From NCBI RefSeq assembly GCF_009930795.1, contig NZ_CP017146.1, positions 1,426,001 to 1,490,000 of the forward strand: 64,000 bases of DNA, given 5' to 3'. The notes beneath the pieces are model-generated. The model was not told the origin of the DNA. It saw only the letters and a list, made by a program, of their open reading frames with translations, and did not search any database. This document shows, piece after piece, positions 43,487 through 50,602 of this stretch. Each line of letters opens with the position of its first letter. The stretch's first letter is position 1. Both the position numbers and the translations under genes were made by a program. This DNA is from Marisediminicola antarctica. GTDB taxonomy: Bacteria; Actinomycetota; Actinomycetes; Actinomycetales; Microbacteriaceae.

Positions 43487-44995
43487 CTAGCGGGCGCGGC
43501 GCACGGCTGCCACGATGCCCGCCGCGAGCAGGAGGAACCCCAGCACGGCGATGCCCCAGAGGATCCAGAGCGACGGGTTCTCGATGGGGCCGTACAGGAT
43601 AGGCACCGCGAATATTGCTGCGACGGCGAGGAGGATCAGGCCCCACACCACCGTGCCGAAGAGCGGTCCGCGTTCGCGCGCGGAGAACGGGGTAGACCTG
43701 GCGCCCTCGGGAGGGGGAGTCGTCTCGATCGCGTCGATCCTGACCGGCTCATCCCGCGGAACGATCACTCTGGTCTGGCCAAGACCGAGCCAGACGTTCA
43801 CGACGGCAGGACCTGACCCGTCAGACGTGAGGCCCGACAGGTCGATGGTCGGCTGCCCCGCGAGCGCAGCGAAGCTGTGCGATTCGTTGGAGCTCGTGAC
43901 ATCCCAGTACGGGGCCCCGAACAGGGAGACCTGCGACCCGAACGGGAAGATCGCCGCAGGGACCAGCGCGAGGATCGTCAGCAGCGCGAATCCGCCCATG
44001 CCGCCGCTGCGGCGGCCGAGGAGACCTTCCACGATGACCCCGAGGGCGAGCACGGCGAGAAGAGCGGCGAGCCCGAGCACGAATGCTTCGTTGGTGAAGT
44101 CGCCGCCGGAGTAGATCCCTGCGGTGAGCGCGCCGAGGACGAGTCCGAGGCCGAGCACGATGGCGGTCACCGCGGCGCCGGGGCGGGTGTCGCGGTGCCA
44201 GGCCGCACGCTCGGCTGCCTGCCGTGCCCGAGCCTGCCGGACTGCGACCTGTTCGTCGGCCGGCTGGGCAGACCATGCGGCGGACCACTGCCGCTGTTCA
44301 GTTGGCAAAGGCGGCCGTTCGCCCGCCGGCGCTGGACCCTGCGGGCGGTGCGCTTGGGCCCAGTGTGCCCGTGCAGCGCCGGTGTCATCCGGCCCGGCGC
44401 CTGTGTCCGCCCGCGTGTCCGCCGCCGGCCCCGCAGGCCCCGCCGGCCCCGCGGATGCCTGGCGCACGAGGTAGACGATGAGCCACACTATTCCGATCGT
44501 GATGGCGATGCCCCAGACGACCGACAACATGGTCGAGATCCAGTCGGGCAGGCCGGTGATCGTCCACGGCCAGCGCCAGAGCGCAGTGCCGCCGAACGGG
44601 GGAAAGGCTGCGATCAGCAGCACCACGATTGCAATAATCACCGGTTCGAACACCCCGCGAAGCGCCTGCTCGGCGTGGATGCGGCCCCGCAGGTCGGGGA
44701 GCAGGGCCCAGGCCACCACGTAGGCGAAGAGCACGGGTGCTCCGAGAATGCCGAACAGGATGACCACAATCCGAACGGCCGTGGGTGCGAGCCCAGTACT
44801 GGCGGCGATGCCACCGAGCACGCCAGCGAACCACCGGTCGTCGCCGCGCACGATACCGAGCGATCGGATGCGGTCGAAGAAGCGGGTGAGTCCGTCGCCG
44901 CTCGGTGCGCTGCCGCTGCCTGTCGCGCCCTGCGAGACTGATGCGGTGCGGCGATAGGCCGGGGGCGGATCCCTCGGGGGAGGAGAATCGCTCAT
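43487..44995 (-). CDS. PspC-domain membrane protein
   Basis: 502-residue protein. The PspC domain is about residues 48-115 (DRWFAGVLGGIAASTGLAPTAVRIVVIL), followed by further membrane helices (about 110-175). A Pro/Ala-rich cytoplasmic linker (190-255) and a second membrane and extracytoplasmic region follow. The region around 355-420 resembles a DUF2154/LiaF-like beta domain. Related proteins often take part in envelope-stress sensing and may accompany histidine kinases, none of which is present here. The start ATG 44995 follows CGGAGA. It is downstream of the EEP gene with a hairpin between. Confidence 0.85.
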   Translation of the reverse strand: MSDSPPPRDPPPAYRRTASVSQGATGSGSAPSGDGLTRFFDRIRSLGIVRGDDRWFAGVLGGIAASTGLAPTAVRIVVILFGILGAPVLFAYVVAWALLPDLRGRIHAEQALRGVFEPVIIAIVVLLIAAFPPFGGTALWRWPWTITGLPDWISTMLSVVWGIAITIGIVWLIVYLVRQASAGPAGPAGPAADTRADTGAGPDDTGAARAHWAQAHRPQGPAPAGERPPLPTEQRQWSAAWSAQPADEQVAVRQARARQAAERAAWHRDTRPGAAVTAIVLGLGLVLGALTAGIYSGGDFTNEAFVLGLAALLAVLALGVIVEGLLGRRSGGMGGFALLTILALVPAAIFPFGSQVSLFGAPYWDVTSSNESHSFAALAGQPTIDLSGLTSDGSGPAVVNVWLGLGQTRVIVPRDEPVRIDAIETTPPPEGARSTPFSARERGPLFGTVVWGLILLAVAAIFAVPILYGPIENPSLWILWGIAVLGFLLLAAGIVAAVRRAR

Positions 44996-45031
44996 TCTCC
45001 GATTGTCTGCGCGTCTGCTCTGTCGGGGACA

Positions 45032-45045
45032 GGGGGACCGCCCCC
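45032..45045 (-). terminator. Short GC hairpin between the EEP and PspC genes
   Basis: GGGGG pairs with CCCCC around a four-base loop, 25 bases after the EEP stop. It could reduce read-through into the PspC gene. Confidence 0.4.
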
Positions 45046-45070
45046 GTCGGCGAAAGGGGTAATGGGCGTG

Positions 45071-46111
45071 TCAGCCCGTCGGGCTCAGCGTCGCGACGAT
45101 CGGGCGGTGATCGCTGCCGAGGCCGTCGCGGTCGAGGATCACCCTCACGTGGGTCGCTGTCCAGTTGTCGGTGGCCATGATGTGGTCGATGGGAGTTCCG
45201 AGCAGGGGCGGCACGTCGGTCGGCCACGTTCCGACGGCAGCGGCACCCGTGGTCTGCGCCGCGTCCACGCAGTCCCCAATTGTGCTGTCTCGGTCATTCG
45301 CGAGTCGGCGGTAGTGGTCGATCGTCGAGTTGAAGTCGCCCGCGATAATGATGTTCTCTCCCGTGCAGGCGCCCTTCACCCACTCGAGGTCCTCGCGCCA
45401 GACGCTGAAGTACCCGGCGATGGGGGCAACGGGGTGCGCGGCCACGATCGTGGGTCCTGTGCCATCATCGGGCGTCACGATCACCGACGGCACCACGGAG
45501 GTGGAGCCCCTCGAGGTGTCGCGGGAGTACATGCCGAGGTCGGCACTTGTGAGCAGCGAGGTGGACCGTGCCTTGGAGATCTCGTCGAGAGCGAGGGTGT
45601 TCACCCACATCGGGCGTCCCTCCCCCTTCATGATGAGCGCGACCTCGATAGCGGTCTCCCGCGTGGTCTCCGGGAGGGCGACGATGTCGGCGCCGGTCTC
45701 GAGAGCGAGACGGGCGATCTCCTGGGCGCCCGGAGCATCCCCGAGGGTGTTCCAGGTGAGCACGGTCAGATCGTCCACCGCGGCGTCTGCCGTTGCGTCG
45801 ACGGCGGCCGCACCGCGAGCGTCGTCCGATCCGAATCCGCGGGTTGCGAGCACGGCACCGGTCGCTGCAATGAATACGAGCAGCAGAACGGACAAGGATG
45901 CGCCGAGGCGGCGGAACGACGGGATCACGAGGGCGATGAGAAGCAGGGCGACGATGGCGGCGAGGGCGCCGACGGCGGCAACTGCGCGGAGCGACACGAT
46001 GTGGGCCACGACGGGTACGAGTTCGAGCCCGAGAAGTTGGGGCCAGACCGCGACGAGCAGGATGCCGGCGACCCCGATGGTCAGCACGGCCGCGGCGATT
46101 TTTCGAATCAT
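45071..46111 (-). CDS. Membrane-anchored endonuclease/exonuclease/phosphatase (EEP) protein
   Basis: 346-residue protein. Three N-terminal membrane helices (about 5-90) precede an EEP catalytic domain outside the membrane. Motifs are LTWNTLG, LPETTRE, AGDFNSTIDH and GSDHRPIVATL, which give the Mg-binding Glu, the Asp-Asn pair and the terminal Asp-His. It could be a phosphodiesterase or nuclease; the substrate is unknown. TAGGGT eight bases before ATG 46111 suggests a leaderless transcript. Confidence 0.85.
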   Translation of the reverse strand: MIRKIAAAVLTIGVAGILLVAVWPQLLGLELVPVVAHIVSLRAVAAVGALAAIVALLLIALVIPSFRRLGASLSVLLLVFIAATGAVLATRGFGSDDARGAAAVDATADAAVDDLTVLTWNTLGDAPGAQEIARLALETGADIVALPETTRETAIEVALIMKGEGRPMWVNTLALDEISKARSTSLLTSADLGMYSRDTSRGSTSVVPSVIVTPDDGTGPTIVAAHPVAPIAGYFSVWREDLEWVKGACTGENIIIAGDFNSTIDHYRRLANDRDSTIGDCVDAAQTTGAAAVGTWPTDVPPLLGTPIDHIMATDNWTATHVRVILDRDGLGSDHRPIVATLSPTG

Positions 46112-46119
46112 CTGAGATC

Positions 46120-46125
46120 ACCCTA
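46120..46125 (-). promoter_or_regulatory. Candidate leaderless -10 of the EEP gene (TAGGGT)
   Basis: Complement of ACCCTA. Eight bases separate it from ATG 46111. Confidence 0.5.
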
Positions 46126-46200
46126 GCCGCAGCCTGCCGCGCGGGCGTCGCGGGGAGAGCCCCAGACCGGGGCACTCGGCCGGCGTGGAAGCTGTACCCC

Positions 46201-46206
46201 TACGAT
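46201..46206 (+). promoter_or_regulatory. Leaderless -10 of the PHP gene (TACGAT)
   Basis: TACGAT ends six bases before ATG 46213. Confidence 0.6.
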
Positions 46207-46212
46207 TGCCGC

Positions 46213-47064
46213 ATGCCGTCTCTGATCGATCTTCACACGCACAGCAGCGTGTCCGACGGCACGGAAACGCCGGCCCAACTGGTGCGCGCGGCGGCTGCGG
46301 CAGGACTCGATGCCATCGCGATCACCGACCACGATTCGACCGCCGGCTGGACCGAAGCGATCGCGGCGGCATCCGGCACCGGGCTCACGATCATCCCGGG
46401 CATGGAGCTCAGCACCTTCTTCGGCTGGAAGAGCGTGCACCTGCTGGCCTACCTGTTCGACCCGCTCGACGCGGGCCTCATCGCCGAGACCGCGCGGATC
46501 AGGGATGCACGGCTCAAGCGCGCCGAGAACATCGTGGAGCGGATCGGTGCGGACTACGACCTGACCTGGCTGGACGTGCTCGCCCAGACCAGTGTCGGGG
46601 CGACCGTCGGCCGGCCGCATATCGCCGACGCGCTTGTCGCACGTGGACACGTTCCCAACCGCAGTGCGGCGTTCGAGAGCATCCTGCATCCGCGCCAGGG
46701 GTATTTCGAGCCGCACTATGCACCGGATCCGCTCGCGGCGGTGAAGCTTGTCGTCGCCGCCGGGGGAGTGCCGGTGCTTGCCCATCCCGGCACTCGCGGT
46801 CGCCAAGAGGTGATGCCGGAGGAGAAGCTGCGCACGCTCGTGGATGCCGGACTGTTCGGCCTCGAGGTGGACCACCGCGAGAACACGCCCAGCGGCAAGG
46901 AACGATTGCGCGAGCTCGCCGAGAAGTTCGGCTTGGCCGAGACCGGCTCGAGCGACTACCACGGCGAGGGCAAACCCAACCGGCTCGGCGAGAACACGAC
47001 GGCACCGGAGGTTCTCGAGCGCATCATTGCACGGGCGACCGGATCGGCTGCGCACCGCGGCTGA
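46213..47064 (+). CDS. PHP-domain phosphoesterase (TrpH/YciV type)
   Basis: 283-residue metal-dependent phosphoesterase. Motifs in order are DLHTHSSVSDG (His 8, His 10, Asp 15), ITDHD (His 40), a mid-chain Glu (GMELST), HPGTRG and SDYHGEG. The family includes 3',5'-nucleotide bisphosphate phosphatases and a 5'-3' RNase that trims rRNA and short RNAs; the exact substrate here is open. It acts in the cytoplasm. Its own leaderless promoter is divergent from the EEP gene by 101 bases. Confidence 0.9.
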   Translation: MPSLIDLHTHSSVSDGTETPAQLVRAAAAAGLDAIAITDHDSTAGWTEAIAAASGTGLTIIPGMELSTFFGWKSVHLLAYLFDPLDAGLIAETARIRDARLKRAENIVERIGADYDLTWLDVLAQTSVGATVGRPHIADALVARGHVPNRSAAFESILHPRQGYFEPHYAPDPLAAVKLVVAAGGVPVLAHPGTRGRQEVMPEEKLRTLVDAGLFGLEVDHRENTPSGKERLRELAEKFGLAETGSSDYHGEGKPNRLGENTTAPEVLERIIARATGSAAHRG

Positions 47065-47120
47065 GTCGCGGCTGGGTCGCTCAAGACCGGTGCCCACACC
47101 GGTACGCACCGCGCCGACAC

Positions 47121-47190
47121 GTTCGCGCGGCTGTTGTTCACTCGCGTGGGTGCGATTACAGCTGCGGCAGTGAACAGCGTGCGCGCGAAC
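47121..47190. repeat. Imperfect inverted repeat between convergent genes
   Basis: The 22-base arms at 47121-47142 and 47169-47190 match at 18 of 22 positions. The arms begin GTTCGCGCG and contain TGTTCACT. It shares the GTTGTTCA core and the setting (convergent gene ends) with the element at 41893-41952. Confidence 0.7.
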
Positions 47191-47292
47191 GCGGCGTGGC
47201 AGCGCGCCGACAGCTGCGGCAGTGAACAGCGTGCGCGCGAACGCGGCGTGGCAGCGCGCCGACAGCTGCGGCAGTGAACAGCGTGCGCGCGA
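47159..47292 (+). repeat. 52-bp tandem repeat, two and a half copies
   Basis: Units start at 47159, 47211 and 47263 with CAGCTGCGGCAGTGAACAGC. The first two copies look identical and the third breaks off after about 30 bases. The right arm of the inverted repeat is copied with each unit. It fills most of the 272-base gap before the DEAD helicase stop. Confidence 0.9.
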
Positions 47293-47336
47293 CCGGCGGC
47301 CGCGCGACCGGCGGCCGGTAGCGGCGCGGCGACCTG

Positions 47337-48995
47337 TTATGCGACGGGCGGAGCTGCTCCTGGATCCCGACGACGAGTGCGCTGGCGGCTGCGCGGGGGG
47401 CGCGACCCGTCGCGGTGCTCACCGGATGACGGTGCCGTTGCGGTACCTGCGGAACCGGATGCCGCTCCGGAATCGCCGTCGCGCTGGCCTCCCCGGGAGC
47501 GCGATCCCGAGCCAGTCGACGCGGAGTTGCCGGAGCGGCCGGTCGACGCGGAGTCGCCGGAGCGGCCGGTCGACGCCGGGTCGCCGGAGCGGCCGGATGC
47601 GCCGGAGCCGCCGGAGCGGCCGCGATCGCCGCCGCGACCCGATCCGCCGGAGCTCGAGCCTGAGCTCGAGCCTGAACCCGAGCCTGAGCGCCCGCGATCG
47701 CCGCCCGAACCCGAGCCGGAGCGCCCGCGATCGCCGCCCGAACCCGAACCCGAACGCCCGCGGTCACCCCCGCGATCGGACGACTGCGGCTCCCGCACCC
47801 GTGGCGGGCCGGCGTGCGCGAGACGACCGCGCACATCGGTGGGGATATCGAGGTCCGAGAAGAGATGCGGCGATGACGAGTAGGTCTCGGTCGGTTCCGG
47901 CTGGCCGAAGTCGAGGGCCTTGTTGATAAGCGCCCACTTGTGCAGGTCGTCCCAGTCGACGAAGGTCACCGCGATGCCGGTCTTGCCGGCGCGGCCGGTG
48001 CGGCCGGCACGGTGCAGGTAGGTGTCGTGGTCGTCCGGGATGGTGTGGTTGATCACGTGGGTGACGTCGTTGACGTCGATGCCGCGCGCAGCGACATCCG
48101 TGGCGATCAGGATGTCCTTCTTGCCTGCCTTGAACGCGGCCATCGCGCGCTCGCGCTGCTCCTGGTTCAGGTCGCCGTGCACGGCCGCGGCGTTGAATCC
48201 GCGGTCGTTGAGCTCCTCGACGAGCTTCGCCGCCGCGCGCTTGGTGCGGGTGAACACGACGGTCTTGCCGCGGCCCTCGGCCTGCAGGATGCGCGCGATC
48301 ACCTCGTCCTTGTCCATGTTGTGGGCGCGGTAGATGACGTGCTTGATGTTCGCCTGCGTGAGCCCCTCGTTGGGGTCCGTCGCGCGGATGTGGATAGGGC
48401 GGTTCATGAAGCGGCGCGCGAGGGCGACGATCGGTCCGGGCATCGTCGCCGAGAAGAGCATCGTGTGGCGAGTCGGCGACGTCTGCGCGAAGAGCTTCTC
48501 GATGTCGGCGAGAAAGCCGAGGTCGAGCATCTTGTCGGCCTCGTCGAGCACCATCACCTTGACGTCTTTGAGCGAGAGCAGCCGCTGGTTGGCGAGGTCG
48601 AGCAGGCGACCCGGGGTACCGACGACGACCTGTGCGCCGGCCTTCAGCTGCTCCACCTGGCCCTCGTAGGCCTTACCGCCGTAGATCGCAGCGATCTGCG
48701 TTGCCCGATTGGATGCCGCGAGGGTCAGGTCTTCGGCGACCTGCACGCACAGTTCGCGGGTCGGCACGACGACGAGCGCCTTGACGCCCGGCTCCGGGTT
48801 CAGCCCGAGGGACTGCAGCAGCGGAAGCCCGAACCCGAGCGTCTTGCCGGTTCCGGTCTTGGCCTGGCCGATGATGTCCTGGCCGCCCAGCCCCATCGGG
48901 ATTGTCTGGGTCTGAATGGGGAACGGCTCGACGATGCCCTTGGAGGCGAGAGCGTCGACCATGTCCTGATCGATATTGAGTTCTGCAAAAGTCAC
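47337..48995 (-). CDS. rhlE: DEAD-box RNA helicase with a disordered repeat tail
   Basis: 552-residue helicase. The Q motif (FPIQTQTIP) is followed by Walker A AKTGTGKT, motif II DEAD (VLDEADKM), motif III SAT and motif VI HRAGRTGR. The last 130 residues are a low-complexity Gly/Ser/Arg tail. The tail has three 11-residue GGDRGRSGSGS units (33 bp, 47686-47784) and three nine-residue ASTGRSGDx units (27 bp, from 47515). Such tails bind RNA and favour condensates. It likely remodels rRNA or mRNA. The start is GTG 48995 behind a leader of about 75 nt with competing hairpins. The name follows the mycobacterial neighbour order. Confidence 0.88.
   Translation of the reverse strand: MTFAELNIDQDMVDALASKGIVEPFPIQTQTIPMGLGGQDIIGQAKTGTGKTLGFGLPLLQSLGLNPEPGVKALVVVPTRELCVQVAEDLTLAASNRATQIAAIYGGKAYEGQVEQLKAGAQVVVGTPGRLLDLANQRLLSLKDVKVMVLDEADKMLDLGFLADIEKLFAQTSPTRHTMLFSATMPGPIVALARRFMNRPIHIRATDPNEGLTQANIKHVIYRAHNMDKDEVIARILQAEGRGKTVVFTRTKRAAAKLVEELNDRGFNAAAVHGDLNQEQRERAMAAFKAGKKDILIATDVAARGIDVNDVTHVINHTIPDDHDTYLHRAGRTGRAGKTGIAVTFVDWDDLHKWALINKALDFGQPEPTETYSSSPHLFSDLDIPTDVRGRLAHAGPPRVREPQSSDRGGDRGRSGSGSGGDRGRSGSGSGGDRGRSGSGSGSSSGSSSGGSGRGGDRGRSGGSGASGRSGDPASTGRSGDSASTGRSGNSASTGSGSRSRGGQRDGDSGAASGSAGTATAPSSGEHRDGSRPPRSRQRTRRRDPGAAPPVA
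47515..47595 (+). repeat. 27-bp tandem repeat inside the helicase tail
   Basis: Units beginning GTCGAC start at 47515, 47542 and 47569. Each encodes nine residues of the Ser/Thr/Gly tail on the minus strand. Confidence 0.9.
47686..47784 (+). repeat. 33-bp tandem repeat inside the helicase tail
   Basis: Units start at 47686, 47719 and 47752 (GAGCG or GAACG followed by CCCGCG). Each encodes GGDRGRSGSGS on the minus strand. Confidence 0.9.
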
Positions 48996-49038
48996 GTGTG
49001 AATGCCCATCATGAATGCGAGTACGCCCGCTTGTTCCT

Positions 49039-49068
49039 GGGGCGCAGATGCCCCTGTCAGAAAGGGGC
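49039..49068 (-). promoter_or_regulatory. Alternative hairpins in the helicase leader
   Basis: In the minus-strand RNA the order is GCCCC, nine bases, GGGGC, six bases, GCCCC. The central GGGGC can pair with either neighbour, so the stems at 49050-49068 and 49039-49054 exclude each other. This suggests control of the helicase leader by a structural switch. Confidence 0.5.
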
Positions 49069-49076
49069 CTGCAACT

Positions 49077-49082
49077 AGTTTA
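49077..49082 (-). promoter_or_regulatory. Candidate -10 of the DEAD-box helicase gene (TAAACT)
   Basis: Complement of AGTTTA. It would start the RNA near 49070, immediately before the first leader hairpin. Confidence 0.5.
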
Positions 49083-49155
49083 GCGGCGAGGGTCTGGGAA
49101 TATGGCATTTCCCGGCTGGTGGGGGCGTCGTTATCGCCTCGCGAGGGCTGGCGGC

Positions 49156-49161
49156 TAGGCT
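49156..49161 (+). promoter_or_regulatory. Leaderless -10 of the MiaE-like gene (TAGGCT)
   Basis: TAGGCT ends seven bases before GTG 49169. Confidence 0.6.
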
Positions 49162-49168
49162 GAGCGCT

Positions 49169-49894
49169 GTGGCCTCCTTCTTCTCTCAGCGCAGGACTCA
49201 CGTTGAGATTCCCCGCTTGAGGCCCCGCCCGTCCAGGCAGGGCAGCGAGAACGTCAACCGCGTTGCGCTCGGCGAACTGACGCCCGATCTGGCCAGTTTC
49301 CTCGGTCGGGCCGCCTACCTTCAGCTGACGAACTTCGAGACCGCCGCGGGTGCGGTCACCACGGCGCCACACACGCGCGGGAAGAACGCTATGAGCCGCG
49401 TGGCCCACCAGTCGCTCACGAAGTACGAGGGGCTCGTCGCCGAGCTCACGCGCACCGGGCACGACCCGGTGGCCACGATGGAGCCGTTTCGACGGGCGAT
49501 CGACCAGTTCCACCGCGACACCCGTGGTGCCGACTGGTACGAGAACCTCGTGACGGTCTTCGTGACGGCGGGGCTGCTCGACGACTTTTTCGTACGCCTC
49601 GCCGGTGGGCTTCCCGAGGACCAGACCAAGCGCATCGCCGCGCTCCTGACTCCGGATGCCGGCAGCAAGTTCATCATTGCCGAGCTGCTCGAGGCGATCG
49701 AGGCCAATCCGCGCCTCGCATCCCGCCTCGCGATGTGGGGGCGCCGCCTCGTGGGCGACACCCTGCTCATCGCCCGGTCGGCGCTCGCCGTTCCGGAGAA
49801 CACGGCGCCGGACGAGGCCAGACTCGAGCCGGTATTCACCGAGCTCATCGCCGCGCACACCCGCAGGATGGACGCGCTGGGCCTCACTGCGTAG
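49169..49894 (+). CDS. Ferritin-like fold protein, MiaE-related
   Basis: 241-residue all-helical protein of the ferritin-like class that databases usually label MiaE-like tRNA hydroxylase in actinobacteria. Conserved segments are FLGRAAYLQLTNFETAAG, MSRVAHQSLTKYEGLVAELT, WYENLVTVFVTAGLLDDFFVRLA and RLASRLAMWGRRLVGDTL. Only some of the expected Glu/His metal ligands are apparent, so tRNA hydroxylation is doubtful. The start is GTG 49169. In mycobacteria (Rv3210c, from memory) it also neighbours the DEAD helicase. Confidence 0.75.
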   Translation: MASFFSQRRTHVEIPRLRPRPSRQGSENVNRVALGELTPDLASFLGRAAYLQLTNFETAAGAVTTAPHTRGKNAMSRVAHQSLTKYEGLVAELTRTGHDPVATMEPFRRAIDQFHRDTRGADWYENLVTVFVTAGLLDDFFVRLAGGLPEDQTKRIAALLTPDAGSKFIIAELLEAIEANPRLASRLAMWGRRLVGDTLLIARSALAVPENTAPDEARLEPVFTELIAAHTRRMDALGLTA

Positions 49895-49967
49895 GGCATT
49901 TCGTCGCAGCGTGGGGCGGCACTGCCGCTCACACGAGTCGAAGTGCTAGCTCACGCGCCTCGCAGTG

Positions 49968-50258
49968 CTACGAGTGCGACAGGGTGGCGAGCAGCCGTGC
50001 GTCGGCTTCCCGGCGTCGGCGGGGGAGCAGGATGCCGGCGCCGACCGCAGCAAGAGCGCACAGCGCGAGCGTCACGACCCAGATCCAGCCTCCGTCAAAT
50101 GGCATCCCCAACCAGGTGAGCGCAGCCCAGACGGCGGCGCCGACCGCTGTCGCGATCCCCGGCAGCAGAAGCACTCCGTGGGTCTCTCGGCCGGGCAGCG
50201 TGTAGCGCGCGACCGCACCGATGCTGGCTGCGGCGATGCAGACGAAGAGAAGCTCCAT
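49968..50258 (-). CDS. Small membrane protein downstream of DUF3107
   Basis: 96-residue protein with about three membrane helices (LLFVCIAAASIGAVARY, VLLLPGIATAVGAAVWAALTW, WIWVVTLALCALAAVGAGILL) and a basic tail. The start ATG 50258 is 10 bases after the DUF3107 stop. The longer frame from 50288 overlaps that gene. It is probably cotranscribed with DUF3107. The function is unknown. Confidence 0.75.
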   Translation of the reverse strand: MELLFVCIAAASIGAVARYTLPGRETHGVLLLPGIATAVGAAVWAALTWLGMPFDGGWIWVVTLALCALAAVGAGILLPRRRREADARLLATLSHS

Positions 50259-50268
50259 GGCTAGTGGA

Positions 50269-50493
50269 TCAGGCCACGAATCCGACACGCCGTGACGTGT
50301 CGGAGCCGATCTCGACGTAGCCGAGTGCGGCGGTCGGGATGACGTACAGCTTGCCCTTGTCGTCCTTGAGGGAGATGTAGGAGCTCTTCGACTCGAGGGC
50401 GGACGCGACGATCTTTTCGATCTCGCCTGCGTTCTGCGATGACTCGAAGTTGATCTCGCGAGGCGAGTTGGTAATACCGATACGAATGTCCAC
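50269..50493 (-). CDS. DUF3107 small conserved protein
   Basis: 74-residue cytoplasmic protein beginning VDIRIGITNSPREINFES with the core LYVIPTAALGYVEIG and the C-terminal RRVGFVA. This matches DUF3107, a conserved actinobacterial family (TB9.4/Rv3208A in mycobacteria, from memory) of unknown function. The start is GTG 50493, with TAATCT six bases upstream (leaderless). It is divergent from adnA with 109 bases between. Confidence 0.88.
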   Translation of the reverse strand: MDIRIGITNSPREINFESSQNAGEIEKIVASALESKSSYISLKDDKGKLYVIPTAALGYVEIGSDTSRRVGFVA

Positions 50494-50499
50494 GTGCTC

Positions 50500-50505
50500 A
50501 GATTA
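50500..50505 (-). promoter_or_regulatory. Leaderless -10 of DUF3107 (TAATCT)
   Basis: Complement of AGATTA. Six bases separate it from GTG 50493. Confidence 0.65.
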
Positions 50506-50589
50506 CGACATAGTTCCCTGCCTTCCCGGACCGTTCGTTGTGAGCGGAACCGCGCGCGTGGCCGACGAGGCGATGTCGGTGGCAGCGGC

Positions 50590-50595
50590 TAGCTT
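50590..50595 (+). promoter_or_regulatory. Leaderless -10 of the adnAB operon (TAGCTT)
   Basis: TAGCTT ends seven bases before GTG 50603. It decides the start against the longer open frame from 50450. Confidence 0.6.
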
Positions 50596-50602
50596 GGGTC
50601 GG

